A program made the translations under genes and the position numbers. DNA of 64,000 nt from Erwinia phyllosphaerae (lineage in GTDB: Bacteria > Pseudomonadota > Gammaproteobacteria > Enterobacterales > Enterobacteriaceae), in contig NZ_JAHSPF010000005.1 in assembly GCF_019132875.1 (NCBI RefSeq), positions 248,001 to 312,000 on the forward strand, read 5' to 3'. A model generated the notes under the pieces. That model was given only the letters and a program-made list of their open reading frames with translations, was not told the DNA's origin and ran no database searches. Position 1 is the first letter of the stretch; each line of letters opens with the position of its first letter. Shown in pieces: positions 55,222 to 64,000 of the stretch.

Positions 55222-55807
55222 GACGCATGGCTTCCAGCAGCAGGCTCAGCGCCTTGCCGCGATGTGAAACGGCCCGTTTTTCATCCTTACTCAGTTCCGC
55301 TGCGGTTTTACCCAGTTCCGGCACGTAAAACACGGGATCGTAACCAAATCCGCCTTCACCGCTCAGCGTACGGGTTATTTCGCCTTGCCAGCTACCGTGG
55401 AACACCAGCGGCGTGGGGTCTTCCGCATGGCGCAGATAAACCAGCACGCAGTGAAACTGCGCCTGACGCTGACCATCCGCCACGTTTTCCATAGCGTGCA
55501 GCAGCTTATCAATATTCTGCCTGTCGCTTGCCTCCACGCCGGCATAGCGCGCGGAGTAAATCCCCGGCGCGCCGCCAAGCGCATCCACCGCCAGGCCAGA
55601 GTCGTCGGCAATAGCGGGCAAACCGGTAATGGCGGCAGCATGGCGCGCCTTGAGAAGGGCGTTTTCGATAAAGGTCAGGCCGGTCTCTTCAGCTGACTCT
55701 ACGCCACAGTCGGTTTGCGCCACGATATCCAGGCCGAAAGCGGCGAGCTTATCGGCCAGTTCACGAACTTTTCCAGCGTTGCCGGTGGCGAGTACTACTT
55801 TTTGCAT
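55214..55807 (-). CDS. rdgB: Inosine/xanthosine triphosphate pyrophosphatase
   Basis: This 197-residue protein of the HAM1/RdgB family has [49 protein letters not shown] and a C-terminal SHRGKAL. It removes dITP and XTP from nucleotide pools. It lies in the conserved order yggS-yggT-rdgB-hemW. Confidence 0.96.
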   Translation of the reverse strand: MQKVVLATGNAGKVRELADKLAAFGLDIVAQTDCGVESAEETGLTFIENALLKARHAAAITGLPAIADDSGLAVDALGGAPGIYSARYAGVEASDRQNIDKLLHAMENVADGQRQAQFHCVLVYLRHAEDPTPLVFHGSWQGEITRTLSGEGGFGYDPVFYVPELGKTAAELSKDEKRAVSHRGKALSLLLEAMRHV

Positions 55808-55827
55808 ATCAAATCCAGAAGTTAAAA

Positions 55828-56379
55828 TCAGAGCTGCGTCCAGCCGGGAATGAAGTCCATACCCAGATAGTTGAGCATATAAAGGAGCAGGATCACGGCC
55901 ATCGCCGAGAAGTCGATGCCGCCCATCGCCGGAATAATTCTGCGGATTGGCGCCATCAGCGGTTCCGTTAGCTGGATCAAAACGTAATCTACCGGGTTGC
56001 GGCCCTGGCTTATCCAGCTCATCAGCGAACGAATAATAATTACCCAGAATACCAGCACGCCTGCGGCTTTAACCAGCGAGACCAGACCAAAATAAAGAAA
56101 CACGGGATCGAAAATAAACACCCGGGTTTGCAGCGTAAACATCACGGTGAAAAGCAGTACGCTCAGCACGTAAGCCAGCAGCAGAGAAGCGGTATCCAGC
56201 GGCCCGATGGAAGGGATTACCCGCCGCATTGGCCGAATGACCGGCTGCGTGATTTTGACGATAAATTGTGAAAACGGATTGTAAAAATCACATCTTGTCC
56301 ACTGCATCCAGATGCGCAGCAGCAGTACTTTTACGTACAGGTTAATTACCGTTGATACCAAAAAAGTCAACGTCAGCAT
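55828..56379 (-). CDS. yggT: YggT-family membrane protein
   Basis: This 183-residue integral membrane protein has two YGGT repeats, each with a helix pair and the motif [23 protein letters not shown] (shown here in part as [11 protein letters not shown]) and [18 protein letters not shown]. An upstream TTG in frame is rejected; GAGGGA precedes ATG 56379. The role is unclear; relatives are linked to osmotic shock tolerance and cell division. Confidence 0.93.
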   Translation of the reverse strand: MLTLTFLVSTVINLYVKVLLLRIWMQWTRCDFYNPFSQFIVKITQPVIRPMRRVIPSIGPLDTASLLLAYVLSVLLFTVMFTLQTRVFIFDPVFLYFGLVSLVKAAGVLVFWVIIIRSLMSWISQGRNPVDYVLIQLTEPLMAPIRRIIPAMGGIDFSAMAVILLLYMLNYLGMDFIPGWTQL

Positions 56380-56394
56380 GGAGTCCCTCAAAGT

Positions 56395-57093
56395 TTAGTT
56401 AGTGGCGCCGTAATCGCGCGCGCCAAAAATGGCGGTGCCAATGCGCACCATCGTCGTGCCTGCCTCGACAGCTGCTTCCAGATCGTCGCTCATGCCTAAA
56501 GAGAGCGTGTCGACAGAAGCATAGTTTTTTTTCAGTTCATTCAGTGCATCCGCCATCTGGCGACAAACGGCCAGCTGACGCTGGTAATCGCCTTCCGGCG
56601 CGGGTATCGCCATCAGGCCGCGCAGCGTTAAGCGCGGCAGCTGAGCAATTTCCCTGGCCAGATCCGGTAGCGCCGCCAGCATGATGCCAGATTTACTCTG
56701 TTCATCGCTGATATTTATCTGGATCAGCACGTTTAACGGCGGCAGCGAGTCCGGCCGCTGATCGTTAAGCCTGGTAGCAATCCGTAAACGATCGACGGTG
56801 TGGCACCAGTCGAAATTTTCGGCGACCAGCCGACTTTTATTGGATTGCAGCGGCCCGATAAAGTGCCATGCCAGCGCCGGATTTGCCAGCTGCTGGATCT
56901 TATCAACGCCTTCCTGCACGTAATTTTCTCCGAAGCAGCGCTGGCCCGCGGCGGCGGCTTCTTCGATCGCGCTCCACGGTTTTGTTTTGCTCACTGCAAG
57001 CAGGGTAATTTCTGCCGGATCGCGGCCGCATCGCGCGGCTGCCGCTGAGATTCGCTCGCGGACTTGCTGTAAGTTGTGCTGAATCGAGGTCAT
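56395..57093 (-). CDS. yggS: PLP homeostasis protein YggS
   Basis: This 232-residue fold-type-III PLP-binding protein has the PLP lysine Lys36 in LLAVSKTKPW, FGENYVQEG, WHFIGPLQSNK and LSLGMSDDLEAAVEAG with G-T-T-x-V-R-I-G at the end. It buffers PLP and affects amino-acid pools. It is divergent from yggR. Confidence 0.96.
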   Translation of the reverse strand: MTSIQHNLQQVRERISAAAARCGRDPAEITLLAVSKTKPWSAIEEAAAAGQRCFGENYVQEGVDKIQQLANPALAWHFIGPLQSNKSRLVAENFDWCHTVDRLRIATRLNDQRPDSLPPLNVLIQINISDEQSKSGIMLAALPDLAREIAQLPRLTLRGLMAIPAPEGDYQRQLAVCRQMADALNELKKNYASVDTLSLGMSDDLEAAVEAGTTMVRIGTAIFGARDYGATN

Positions 57094-57108
57094 AGTCAGG
57101 GAGTTAAT

Positions 57109-58101
57109 ATGGATATTGAAGAGTTAGTGGCGCTTAGTGTAAAGCATAACGCCTGCGATCTGCACCTCTGTAGTGGTCATTCTCCGTTCTGGCGGCTTTC
57201 TGGTCGGCTCGAAAAAATGCCGGGCGCGCTGCCAGCCAGCGATGCGCTGCTGCGACAGCTTTACGACAGCTGGCTGGATGCCGCGCAGCAGGACGAGTTT
57301 ACCCGGGCCGGGCAGCTTGATTTTGCGCTGACGGTGGGCGGTACGCGCCTGCGCGCCAATCTGTTTTGCCAGCGGCAGGGGAACTCGCTGGCGCTGCGGC
57401 TAATCAGCGACCGCTGCCCTGATATCGCCGGGCTTGGCCTGCCGCCGGTCGCTCAGTCGCTTTTACAGCTCGAAGATGGGCTGGTGCTGGTGACGGGCGC
57501 GACCGGCAGCGGAAAATCGACCACGCTGGCCGCGCTGATTGGCGCGATTAACCAGCAGCAGAACCGCCATATTCTGACGCTGGAAGATCCGGTAGAGTTT
57601 ATCCATCGCAGCGAGCGCTCGCTGATTCAGCAGCGGGAAATCGGGCAGCACTGTCGTTCGTTCAGCGCAGGCCTGCGCGCCGCGCTGAGGGAAGATCCGG
57701 ACGTTATCCTGCTGGGCGAGCTGCGCGATAGCGAAACCATCCAGCTGGCGCTAACGGCCGCGGAAACCGGCCATCTGGTGCTGGCAACGCTGCATACGCG
57801 CGGTGCCGCTCAGGCGGTCGACAGGCTGGTGGATGTTTTTCCCGGTGCGGAGAAAAACCTTATCCGCAGCCAGCTGGCCGGTAGCCTGAAGGCCGCGATC
57901 GCACAAAAGCTGGTGCCGGGAAAAAACCAGGACAGGGTGGCGCTGTTCGAGGTACTGGTAAACACGCCAGCCGTCGCCAGCCTGATCAGAGAGGGGAAAA
58001 CGCACCAGCTGCCGGGCGTGCTGCAAACCGGCATGCAGGCAGGTATGCAGACGTTTGCCCAAAGCCTGGCCGAGCGGCAAAAAGCGGGAGCGATAGCGTG
58101 A
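57109..58101 (+). CDS. yggR: PilT-like ATPase YggR
   Basis: This 330-residue type IV pilus retraction-ATPase homologue has Walker A GATGSGKSTT, the Asp box LTLEDPVEFIH, Walker B DPDVILLGELRDSETI and the His box GHLVLATLHTRGAAQ. Usual PilT has 340-370 residues. ATG 57109 has CAGGGAG upstream; an in-frame earlier start overlaps yggS. No pilus genes are near, as in E. coli. The function outside pili is unknown. Confidence 0.93.
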   Translation: MDIEELVALSVKHNACDLHLCSGHSPFWRLSGRLEKMPGALPASDALLRQLYDSWLDAAQQDEFTRAGQLDFALTVGGTRLRANLFCQRQGNSLALRLISDRCPDIAGLGLPPVAQSLLQLEDGLVLVTGATGSGKSTTLAALIGAINQQQNRHILTLEDPVEFIHRSERSLIQQREIGQHCRSFSAGLRAALREDPDVILLGELRDSETIQLALTAAETGHLVLATLHTRGAAQAVDRLVDVFPGAEKNLIRSQLAGSLKAAIAQKLVPGKNQDRVALFEVLVNTPAVASLIREGKTHQLPGVLQTGMQAGMQTFAQSLAERQKAGAIA

Positions 58102-58205
58102 GAGGGTAAACGCGCCGCCTGCCTGATTACCAGCCTGGCGCGTTCAGCGTTATGACAACATGGTACGCCTGGATTTAATGCAGGCGGAGCAACGCGGGTC
58201 TGTAA

Positions 58206-58628
58206 TCAGCTCCAGGCGTTTTCAAACCAGCTTTCAAGAATGATAACCGCAGAGAGGGAATCGACGCTGCCTTTGTTCAGCGCACGAAAGCCGCCACGCG
58301 AGAAGAGGTCGGCGCGGGCTTCGACCGTGCTCAAACGTTCGTCGTGCAGCTCTACCTTAATGCCAAAGCGCCCGTGCAGCCGGTTGGCGAATTTGCGGGC
58401 TCTGGCGGTCAGGGGTTGTTCGGTTCCATCCATGTTTAACGGCAGGCCGACCACTACGTGATCCGGCTGCCACTCCTTCAGCAGCGCCTCGATTTTTAGC
58501 CAGTCGGGCGTGCCGTCCTGCGCTTTTAGCGCAGGCAGAGGGCGAGCGGTGCCGGTCAGCTGCTGACCCACCGCGACGCCAATGCTTTTGGTGCCAAAAT
58601 CGAAAGCCAGCAGGGTAAGGTGGCTCAT
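58206..58628 (-). CDS. ruvX: Putative pre-16S rRNA nuclease/Holliday junction resolvase-like YqgF
   Basis: This 140-residue RNase H-fold protein has [16 protein letters not shown] with the catalytic Asp, [24 protein letters not shown] and a C-terminal [12 protein letters not shown] with the last acidic residue. It acts in 16S rRNA 5' maturation. It overlaps yqgE by one base. Confidence 0.95.
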   Translation of the reverse strand: MSHLTLLAFDFGTKSIGVAVGQQLTGTARPLPALKAQDGTPDWLKIEALLKEWQPDHVVVGLPLNMDGTEQPLTARARKFANRLHGRFGIKVELHDERLSTVEARADLFSRGGFRALNKGSVDSLSAVIILESWFENAWS

Positions 58629-59191
58629 CAGGCGTGACCAACATCGCTGGTGATATTGTGGATATCCACGCCGATGCTCTTCGCCGCTTCGCGCCAGCGC
58701 TCGGCAACGGGGGTTTTAAACAGGATATTGCTGTTGGCCGGAATGGTCAGCCAGGCGTTTTCCAGCAGCTCGCTTTCCAGCTGGTCTTTTTCCCAGGCGC
58801 AGTAGCCCAGCGCAACCAGCACGCTGTCAGGCTGTTCCGGCGTGCCCAGCGTTTCCAGCACGTCGCGCGAAGTGGTGATAACCGTGTTGTCCGATACGCG
58901 AATACTGGACGCGTAAGTGTGTTGGGCAGAGTGCAGGATAAAACCGCGATCTTCAGCCAGAGGGCCGCCAGCAAAAACCGGCTTATCGAGTTTGACCTCG
59001 GGTTCGCGCGGGACCGGCACAATTTTTAACTTTTTGAGAATGCCGTCAACGGTAAGGTTTTCCATTGGCTTGTTCACAATAATACCCATGGCACCTTCAT
59101 CGTTGTGCTCGCAGATGTAAACCACCGAGCGTTTAAATAAAGGGTCCTGCAGCGTGGGCATGGCAATCAAAAAATGATGCTGTAAATTCAT
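58628..59191 (-). CDS. yqgE: UPF0301 protein YqgE
   Basis: This 187-residue protein begins [18 protein letters not shown] and has [20 protein letters not shown], the UPF0301 hallmark, then [16 protein letters not shown]. The function is unknown. It is coupled to ruvX downstream. The order gshB-yqgE-ruvX is conserved across gammaproteobacteria. Confidence 0.95.
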   Translation of the reverse strand: MNLQHHFLIAMPTLQDPLFKRSVVYICEHNDEGAMGIIVNKPMENLTVDGILKKLKIVPVPREPEVKLDKPVFAGGPLAEDRGFILHSAQHTYASSIRVSDNTVITTSRDVLETLGTPEQPDSVLVALGYCAWEKDQLESELLENAWLTIPANSNILFKTPVAERWREAAKSIGVDIHNITSDVGHA

Positions 59192-59281
59192 ATCAGGATT
59201 CTGTAGTCGGGTTAATCATCTGTAGCCGGAGCCACAGATGATTAACGGGGTTAACACGAAGGCCTGTCGATCCTTTGCTTA

Positions 59282-60226
59282 TCAGGCCAGTCGTTTTTCA
59301 ATCGCATCCATAAGCATACCAGTAATTGAAATTGGGAATGCGGCTTCGATCTCACGAATGCAGGTCGGGCTGGTTACGTTGATTTCGGTCAGCTTGTCGC
59401 CGATGATATCCAAACCGACAAAAATCAGGCCTTTCTTTTTCAATGTGGGGCCGACGCGACGGGCGATTTCCAGATCGCTTTCCGACAGCGGACGCGCTTC
59501 GCCACGGCCGCCAGCGGCCAGGTTACCGCGCGTTTCGCCCGATTTTGGAATACGGGCCAGGCAATAAGGCACGGGTTCACCATCAACCATCAGCACGCGC
59601 TTATCGCCATCCTTAATGGCGGGCAGATAATTTTGCGCCATGCAGTAGAAGCTGCCGTGCTCGGTCAGCGTTTCAATAATAACCGACAGGTTAGGATCTT
59701 CTTTCTTCACGCGGAAAATGGAAGCGCCGCCCATGCCGTCCAGCGGCTTCAGGATAATATCGCCATGCTCCTGCCAGAAATCGCGGATCTGCTGCGCGCT
59801 ACGGCTTACCAGCGTGTCCGGGGTCAGTTCAGCAAACCAGGCGGTAAAGAGTTTTTCGTTACAGTCGCGCAGGCTCTGCGGTTTGTTAACGATCAGCGTG
59901 CCTTTCTCTTCCGCGCGCTCCAGGATATAGGTGGCGTAGATAAATTCGGTATCGAAAGGCGGATCTTTACGCATCAGCACCACGTTCAGATCGGCCAGTG
60001 CAATATCCTGCTCGCTGCCAAATTCAAACCACTTATCGTAGTTTTGCTCAACGCTCAGCAGACGGGTAGAGGCACGCGCTTCGCCACCGCGCAGATAGAG
60101 ATCTTTCATCTCCATATAGTGAATTTCGTAACCACGGCGCTGTGCTTCCAGCAGCATGGCGAAGCTGCTGTCTTTTTTAATATTGATGGAGGTAATAGGG
60201 TCCATCACAATGCCAAGCTTAATCAT
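59282..60226 (-). CDS. gshB: Glutathione synthetase
   Basis: This 314-residue ATP-grasp enzyme joins gamma-glutamylcysteine and glycine. It begins IKLGIVMDPITSINIKKDSS and has GDIILKPLDGMGGASIFR, GEPVPYCLARIPKSGETRGN and INVTSPTCIREIE. Length and neighbours match E. coli. Confidence 0.97.
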   Translation of the reverse strand: MIKLGIVMDPITSINIKKDSSFAMLLEAQRRGYEIHYMEMKDLYLRGGEARASTRLLSVEQNYDKWFEFGSEQDIALADLNVVLMRKDPPFDTEFIYATYILERAEEKGTLIVNKPQSLRDCNEKLFTAWFAELTPDTLVSRSAQQIRDFWQEHGDIILKPLDGMGGASIFRVKKEDPNLSVIIETLTEHGSFYCMAQNYLPAIKDGDKRVLMVDGEPVPYCLARIPKSGETRGNLAAGGRGEARPLSESDLEIARRVGPTLKKKGLIFVGLDIIGDKLTEINVTSPTCIREIEAAFPISITGMLMDAIEKRLA

Positions 60227-60279
60227 TAGTCTCTCCAGTTGAGCTTTTTTTGCCTGCCGTTTTTACGCCTTCAGCGCAT

Positions 60280-61011
60280 TCAGCCCAGGTCGCCAAACCG
60301 CACCTGAAGGGCGGTAATGGCGGTCAGGGCCGTGGTCTCCGTGCGCAGAACACGAGGGCCTAAAAGAATGTCGGTAAAGCCGTAGCGTGCCGTCATGGCG
60401 ATCTCGTCTGCCGTCAGCCCGCCTTCAGGCCCAATCAGCAGCCGCACGCGTTCGACCGGCTGTGGCAGCGTATTGATGCTCTGGCTGGCTCGCGGATGTA
60501 AATTGAGCTTCAGGCTGTCATCCTGTTCGGCGCTCCAGGCTTCCAGCGTCATTGCTTCTCGCACTTCCGGCACGCGGTTTCTGCCGCACTGTTCGCAGGC
60601 GGCAATAACAATTTTCTGCCACTGCTGAATTTTTTTCGCCAGTCTCTGCGCATCAAGCTTTACGCCACAGCGCTCAGAAAACAAGGGGGTAATCGTATTT
60701 ACTCCCAGCTCAACCGCTTTCTGAATGGTGAACTCCATCTTTTCGCCGCGCGACATCACCTGGCCTAAATGCAGGTGAAGCGGCGACTCCCGGCTGTCCG
60801 CGCGGCTTTCGATCACGGCGACGCGCACATTTTTTTTATCCGCCTGCACAATTTCGGCCTGAAATGTCAGATTAGTACCATCGAACAATTCCAGGGCCTG
60901 GCCCGCATTCATGCGCAATACGCGACCGACATGGTTTGCCGCTTCTTCATCAAGAGAGATTTCGCTGCCGACAACCAGAGCTTCAGAGTGAAAAATGCGA
61001 GGTATACGCAT
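60280..61011 (-). CDS. rsmE: 16S rRNA m3U1498 methyltransferase
   Basis: This 243-residue SPOUT methyltransferase begins [12 protein letters not shown] and has [34 protein letters not shown] and [15 protein letters not shown], the trefoil-knot SAM site. ATG 61011 is preceded by AGGAA; a longer upstream frame lacks support. The small gap to endA holds no gene. Confidence 0.95.
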   Translation of the reverse strand: MRIPRIFHSEALVVGSEISLDEEAANHVGRVLRMNAGQALELFDGTNLTFQAEIVQADKKNVRVAVIESRADSRESPLHLHLGQVMSRGEKMEFTIQKAVELGVNTITPLFSERCGVKLDAQRLAKKIQQWQKIVIAACEQCGRNRVPEVREAMTLEAWSAEQDDSLKLNLHPRASQSINTLPQPVERVRLLIGPEGGLTADEIAMTARYGFTDILLGPRVLRTETTALTAITALQVRFGDLG

Positions 61012-61084
61012 GGGGTTCCTGCTACAAGTGACTGGCCGCGGCAGAGCGCGGCCCAAATATGGCGTTTAGTTTAGGACAGTGATT

Positions 61085-61798
61085 TTACCGCTGGCAAGCA
61101 CGCTGTACATAGGGATTATGGTTGCCCTGCACTTTAGCGATGCGGTTGTCGCGCTCGCACTCCCAGGCCGTGACCGGATACTGCTTGTCCCATACCGTCA
61201 TCAGCTGGGTCTGCTGCTTAGACATGGCGATCTGGTACTGGTCACGCATATAAAACCAGGTACGAGCGATGGCGCCACGCGCCCGCGCAGGAGGCTCAGC
61301 CTGCTTGTTTTTAAAATCGATCTTCATTTCGCACTGGCCGTACTGATGCTCGCTGCCGTTCCACTGGCTATACATAAAGTTGCCGCGATCGCCGTTCACT
61401 TCGCCAATAGCGGGCTGAAGGTTATGCAAATCGGATTCGATACGGCGGTAGCCTGCATCTTTCGCGCACTGTTTTCTGCCGCCTTCCTGCCAGCACTGGC
61501 GCTGGTGGCCAAACGTCCAGGCCGGGACAACGTGTTCCCATTCGATACGGTTAGCCCGGTTGGCGTTTTTACGTACGCTATAGCCACAGGAAGCCAGATC
61601 CGGTACGCCTTTTTTACCTTGCCAGTTAATTTTACAGCCGCAGTAAAAAGAGCCCGGAGCATCCGCGTTAATTTGCGCCGCGTAAGCCTTTGCCTGGCTG
61701 AAACTGTTCTGATGGTAGTTATTCAGGCTCAACCCATGCGCAAAGAAGGTGGGAAGCAGCAGTGAAAAAGAGAGGCAGCCGATAATTTTGCGTAACAT
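61085..61798 (-). CDS. endA: Periplasmic endonuclease I
   Basis: This 237-residue protein has a signal peptide (about 1-22, LLPTFFAHG) and an EndA nuclease domain: [13 protein letters not shown] with the catalytic His region, [19 protein letters not shown] with metal-binding Asn, and conserved cysteines. It cleaves double-stranded DNA in the periplasm. Confidence 0.95.
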   Translation of the reverse strand: MLRKIIGCLSFSLLLPTFFAHGLSLNNYHQNSFSQAKAYAAQINADAPGSFYCGCKINWQGKKGVPDLASCGYSVRKNANRANRIEWEHVVPAWTFGHQRQCWQEGGRKQCAKDAGYRRIESDLHNLQPAIGEVNGDRGNFMYSQWNGSEHQYGQCEMKIDFKNKQAEPPARARGAIARTWFYMRDQYQIAMSKQQTQLMTVWDKQYPVTAWECERDNRIAKVQGNHNPYVQRACQR

Positions 61799-61894
61799 AT
61801 TCCAGTTTTCTGTCAGTCAAACGAAGCGGCGAGAGTAGCAGAAGCGCCGGATAACCGGAAACCGTCGCGTGCCTTATCGGCTATTTTTTTGACG

Positions 61895-62419
61895 TCAGAC
61901 AGATTTTTCAGCAACCGGGAACAGGCCAGGCGACAGGCGCTCGCCGCAGCGGACGCAGCGGTATTCGCTTTCACCACGGGTAACGCGATTGTGGCGGCGA
62001 ACGGTAAGCTGATGCTGCTGGCAGCGACAGCGATAGGGGAAAGAGCGGCTGCGGACCGATTCGATGGCAAACTGGTGGGTACGCCGCGCGGGCACATCCA
62101 GCACGCTTTCCATCATCCATTTCCACTCTTTGCCGTGCGGCGCGACGCGGCCAAAGTGTTTCCACGTCAGCAGATGCGCCAGTTCATGGGGCACGACCTC
62201 TTCAATAAAAGCCTGCTGGTTTTCCAGCAACAGCACGGGATTCAGGCGGATTTCCCAGCTTTCCAGCCACGCGGTACCCGCAGCCGTGCCTCGCTGCTGA
62301 TAAACCAGCTTAGGTTCCGAATAGTTCCGCTCAAGGCGCTGGTTAGCCAACTGCAATTTTTCACGCAGCGAGCGCATGACTGCCTGTTGTAAAGCAATGG
62401 GGAGACGAAGGGATTTCAT
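61895..62419 (-). CDS. sprT: SprT family protein
   Basis: This 174-residue zinc metalloprotease-like protein has [19 protein letters not shown] (HExxH) and a C-terminal zinc ribbon with CRCQQHQ and CVRCGERL. The usual E. coli SprT is 165 residues. ATG 62419 gives the family start [15 protein letters not shown]; the longer frame starting at 62455 is rejected. The function in enterobacteria is not settled; eukaryotic Spartan proteins cleave DNA-protein cross-links. Confidence 0.94.
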   Translation of the reverse strand: MKSLRLPIALQQAVMRSLREKLQLANQRLERNYSEPKLVYQQRGTAAGTAWLESWEIRLNPVLLLENQQAFIEEVVPHELAHLLTWKHFGRVAPHGKEWKWMMESVLDVPARRTHQFAIESVRSRSFPYRCRCQQHQLTVRRHNRVTRGESEYRCVRCGERLSPGLFPVAEKSV

Positions 62420-62460
62420 ACGGCAGAGAATACGATGGGAAGCGGGGGATTTCAACGAAG

Positions 62461-62482
62461 CTGGCCGGGTTGCCCCGGCCAG
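62461..62482 (-). terminator. Hairpin after galP
   Basis: CTGGCCGGG (62461-62469), loop TTGC and CCCGGCCAG (62474-62482) lie 7 bp after the galP stop on the minus strand. The following bases are only weakly T-rich. Confidence 0.6.
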
Positions 62483-62488
62483 TGAGGC

Positions 62489-63883
62489 TTAACGCTGACC
62501 GATGTCGCGCAGCTTTTTGCCGCTTAACAGGTTACGTTCGATATGTTCCAGCGAAACGTTTTTGGTTTCCGGGATCAGGATGATAGTCAGAATAATAAAG
62601 ATGATATTCAGACCGGCATAGACCCAGAAAGTGTTGGCGTTGCCCAGCGTGTTCAGCATGGTCAGGAAGGTTGCCCCAACGATCATGTTGGCAATCCAGT
62701 TGGTCGCCGTCGAGACGGTGATACCGAAATCGCGGCCTTTCAGCGGCTGAATTTCAGAACAGAGTACCCAAATCAGCGGGCCAGCACTCATCGCGAAGCC
62801 GATGATAAACATCAGCAGCATGGCGATAGCAAAGTACTGCGCGGTGGAAGAGTGAATGCCCACGTGCAGCATTGTACCCAGCACGCCCATGCCGATAGCC
62901 ATGACCAGGAAGCCCAGCTTCAGCGTAGGCTTACGGCCCCAGCGGTCAACCAGGCCGATAGCGATAAAGGTAGCCAGCACGTTGATCAGACCAACGATAA
63001 CGGTTCCCCACATCTGCTCGGTGGTATTGGTAAAGCCCGCGATTTCAAAAATTTTCGGCGCGTAGTACATGATTACGTTCATACCGGTGAACTGCTGCAT
63101 GACCTGCAGCAGAATACCCAGCCAGACCGCGCGGCGGAAATTGCTGTTGTTCTGGAAAAGATTCCAGCCGGACTGTTTGATTTTCAGGCTTTCACGGATT
63201 TCATCCAGCTCGCGTTTCGCCTGTTCGCTGGTGTCGCGCAGTCGATCGAGCACGCGCTGTGCATCACGGAAGTTGCCTCTTGCCGCCAGCCAGCGCGGGC
63301 TGTTAGGCAGGAAGCAAACGCCAACCAGCAGCAGGGCCGCAGGAATGGTGATAACGCCCAGCATCCAGCGCCATTCGCCGGTGTAGCTGAATGCGGTATC
63401 AGACAGATAGGCACCCAGAATACCGATAGTGATCATCAGCTGGTAAAGAGAAATCATACTGCCGCGAATTTTTTCTGGTGCAATTTCAGAAAGATAAAGC
63501 GGGGCGGTGTAGGATGCCACGCCAACGGCCAGGCCCAGCAGCACGCGAGCCACAATCAGCATATCCGCGCTTCCGGACATAGCTGACCAGAGCGAGCCGA
63601 TCACAAACAGCACTGCGCCAATCATCAGGCTTTTTTTACGGCCCAGATGAGAGGACATCCAGCCGCTGCCGACGGCACCGACCGCAGCACCAAACATCAT
63701 TGAGCTGACGATCCATTCCTGCTGATGAGGAGTGACGTTGAAATCCCTGGCAATGAAAGGCAGAGCGCCGGCAATCACGCCGATGTCCAGCCCGAAAAGC
63801 AGCCCGGCGAGTGCGGCAAGCAGACAAACAAATAAGGTCATTGCCTTATTAGATGTCCTGCTCGGTTTCTTATTATCAGGCAT
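62489..63883 (-). CDS. galP: Galactose:H+ symporter
   Basis: This 464-residue MFS sugar porter has twelve membrane segments. It has [14 protein letters not shown], the loop 2-3 motif [17 protein letters not shown] (PESPR-like), [28 protein letters not shown] and [12 protein letters not shown]. It matches E. coli GalP in length and position next to sprT. A perfect gal operator sits 86 bp upstream of the start. Confidence 0.95.
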   Translation of the reverse strand: MPDNKKPSRTSNKAMTLFVCLLAALAGLLFGLDIGVIAGALPFIARDFNVTPHQQEWIVSSMMFGAAVGAVGSGWMSSHLGRKKSLMIGAVLFVIGSLWSAMSGSADMLIVARVLLGLAVGVASYTAPLYLSEIAPEKIRGSMISLYQLMITIGILGAYLSDTAFSYTGEWRWMLGVITIPAALLLVGVCFLPNSPRWLAARGNFRDAQRVLDRLRDTSEQAKRELDEIRESLKIKQSGWNLFQNNSNFRRAVWLGILLQVMQQFTGMNVIMYYAPKIFEIAGFTNTTEQMWGTVIVGLINVLATFIAIGLVDRWGRKPTLKLGFLVMAIGMGVLGTMLHVGIHSSTAQYFAIAMLLMFIIGFAMSAGPLIWVLCSEIQPLKGRDFGITVSTATNWIANMIVGATFLTMLNTLGNANTFWVYAGLNIIFIILTIILIPETKNVSLEHIERNLLSGKKLRDIGQR

Positions 63884-63968
63884 GAAGCCTCCATATTGTT
63901 GTACTGCATATTGTTTTTATAAATGTTAAAAAAACCTGGCGCGAAAGACTGTGCGGCGGATCACACTG

Positions 63969-63984
63969 GTGTAATCGGTTACAC
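63969..63984 (-). promoter_or_regulatory. GalR/GalS operator upstream of galP
   Basis: GTGTAATCGGTTACAC matches the gal operator consensus GTGNAANCGNTTNCAC at every defined position and lies in the galP promoter region. Repression by GalR/GalS, relieved by galactose, is expected from the E. coli system. Confidence 0.85.
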
Positions 63985-64000
63985 ACCAGATCTTTCTGAA

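Overview
The window is chromosomal DNA of a gammaproteobacterium in the order Enterobacterales. From about 41 kb to the right edge it carries the gene order known from E. coli around speC-mltC-yggX-mutY-trmB-yggL-yggN-hemW-rdgB-yggT-yggS-yggR-ruvX-yqgE-gshB-rsmE-endA-sprT-galP. The GC-rich codon use, the hmu and iro loci and the replacement of some E. coli neighbours suggest the Erwiniaceae (a Pantoea, Mixta or Erwinia relative). The family-level assignment is inference; I could run no search.

Left part (1-40 kb), accessory region. A partial metallo-beta-lactamase-fold hydrolase and a SelW-like thioredoxin-fold protein precede a complete Fur-type heme uptake operon (receptor, hmuS, hmuT, hmuU, hmuV). 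Then come a lone second PBP2 gene, a XenA-like old yellow enzyme, and a chaperone-usher fimbrial operon bracketed by a winged-helix regulator and a LuxR-type regulator. An AT-rich stretch holds an orphan YopT/AvrPphB-type (C58) cysteine protease with a proline/arginine repeat tail. After a few small hypotheticals, a Gfo/Idh/MocA oxidoreductase and an arylamine N-acetyltransferase, there is a full but rearranged salmochelin set: iroN-iroE on plus, iroC and iroB on minus, iroD on plus. A DUF2000 gene and an AraC regulator follow. Last comes an AT-rich four-gene operon (EctB-type diaminobutyrate aminotransferase, GNAT acetyltransferase, IucD/PvdA-type amine N-hydroxylase, LysE-type exporter) next to the 3' end of a tRNA-Phe gene. 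That position corresponds to the classic pheV integration hotspot beside speC.

Right part (41-64 kb), core region. speC is preceded by a long leader with a candidate upstream ORF and an 8-bp microsatellite. Between speC and mltC sits a TetR gene divergent from a Tm-1-like/UPF0261 and PEP-hydrolase-like pair. Between yggN and hemW sits an 837-residue unrecognised modular protein. The remainder is collinear housekeeping: DNA repair (mutY, rdgB), tRNA and rRNA modification (trmB, rsmE), glutathione (gshB), PLP homeostasis (yggS), murein (mltC) and galactose uptake (galP, with a perfect gal operator at the right edge).

The left half is dominated by iron acquisition: heme (hmu), glucosylated enterobactin (iro), and possibly a third, small hydroxamate-type product from the tRNA-adjacent operon, whose promoter overlaps a Fur-like box. 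That operon is the best candidate for an undescribed system. The C58 protease with its repeat tail is the best candidate for an undescribed effector.
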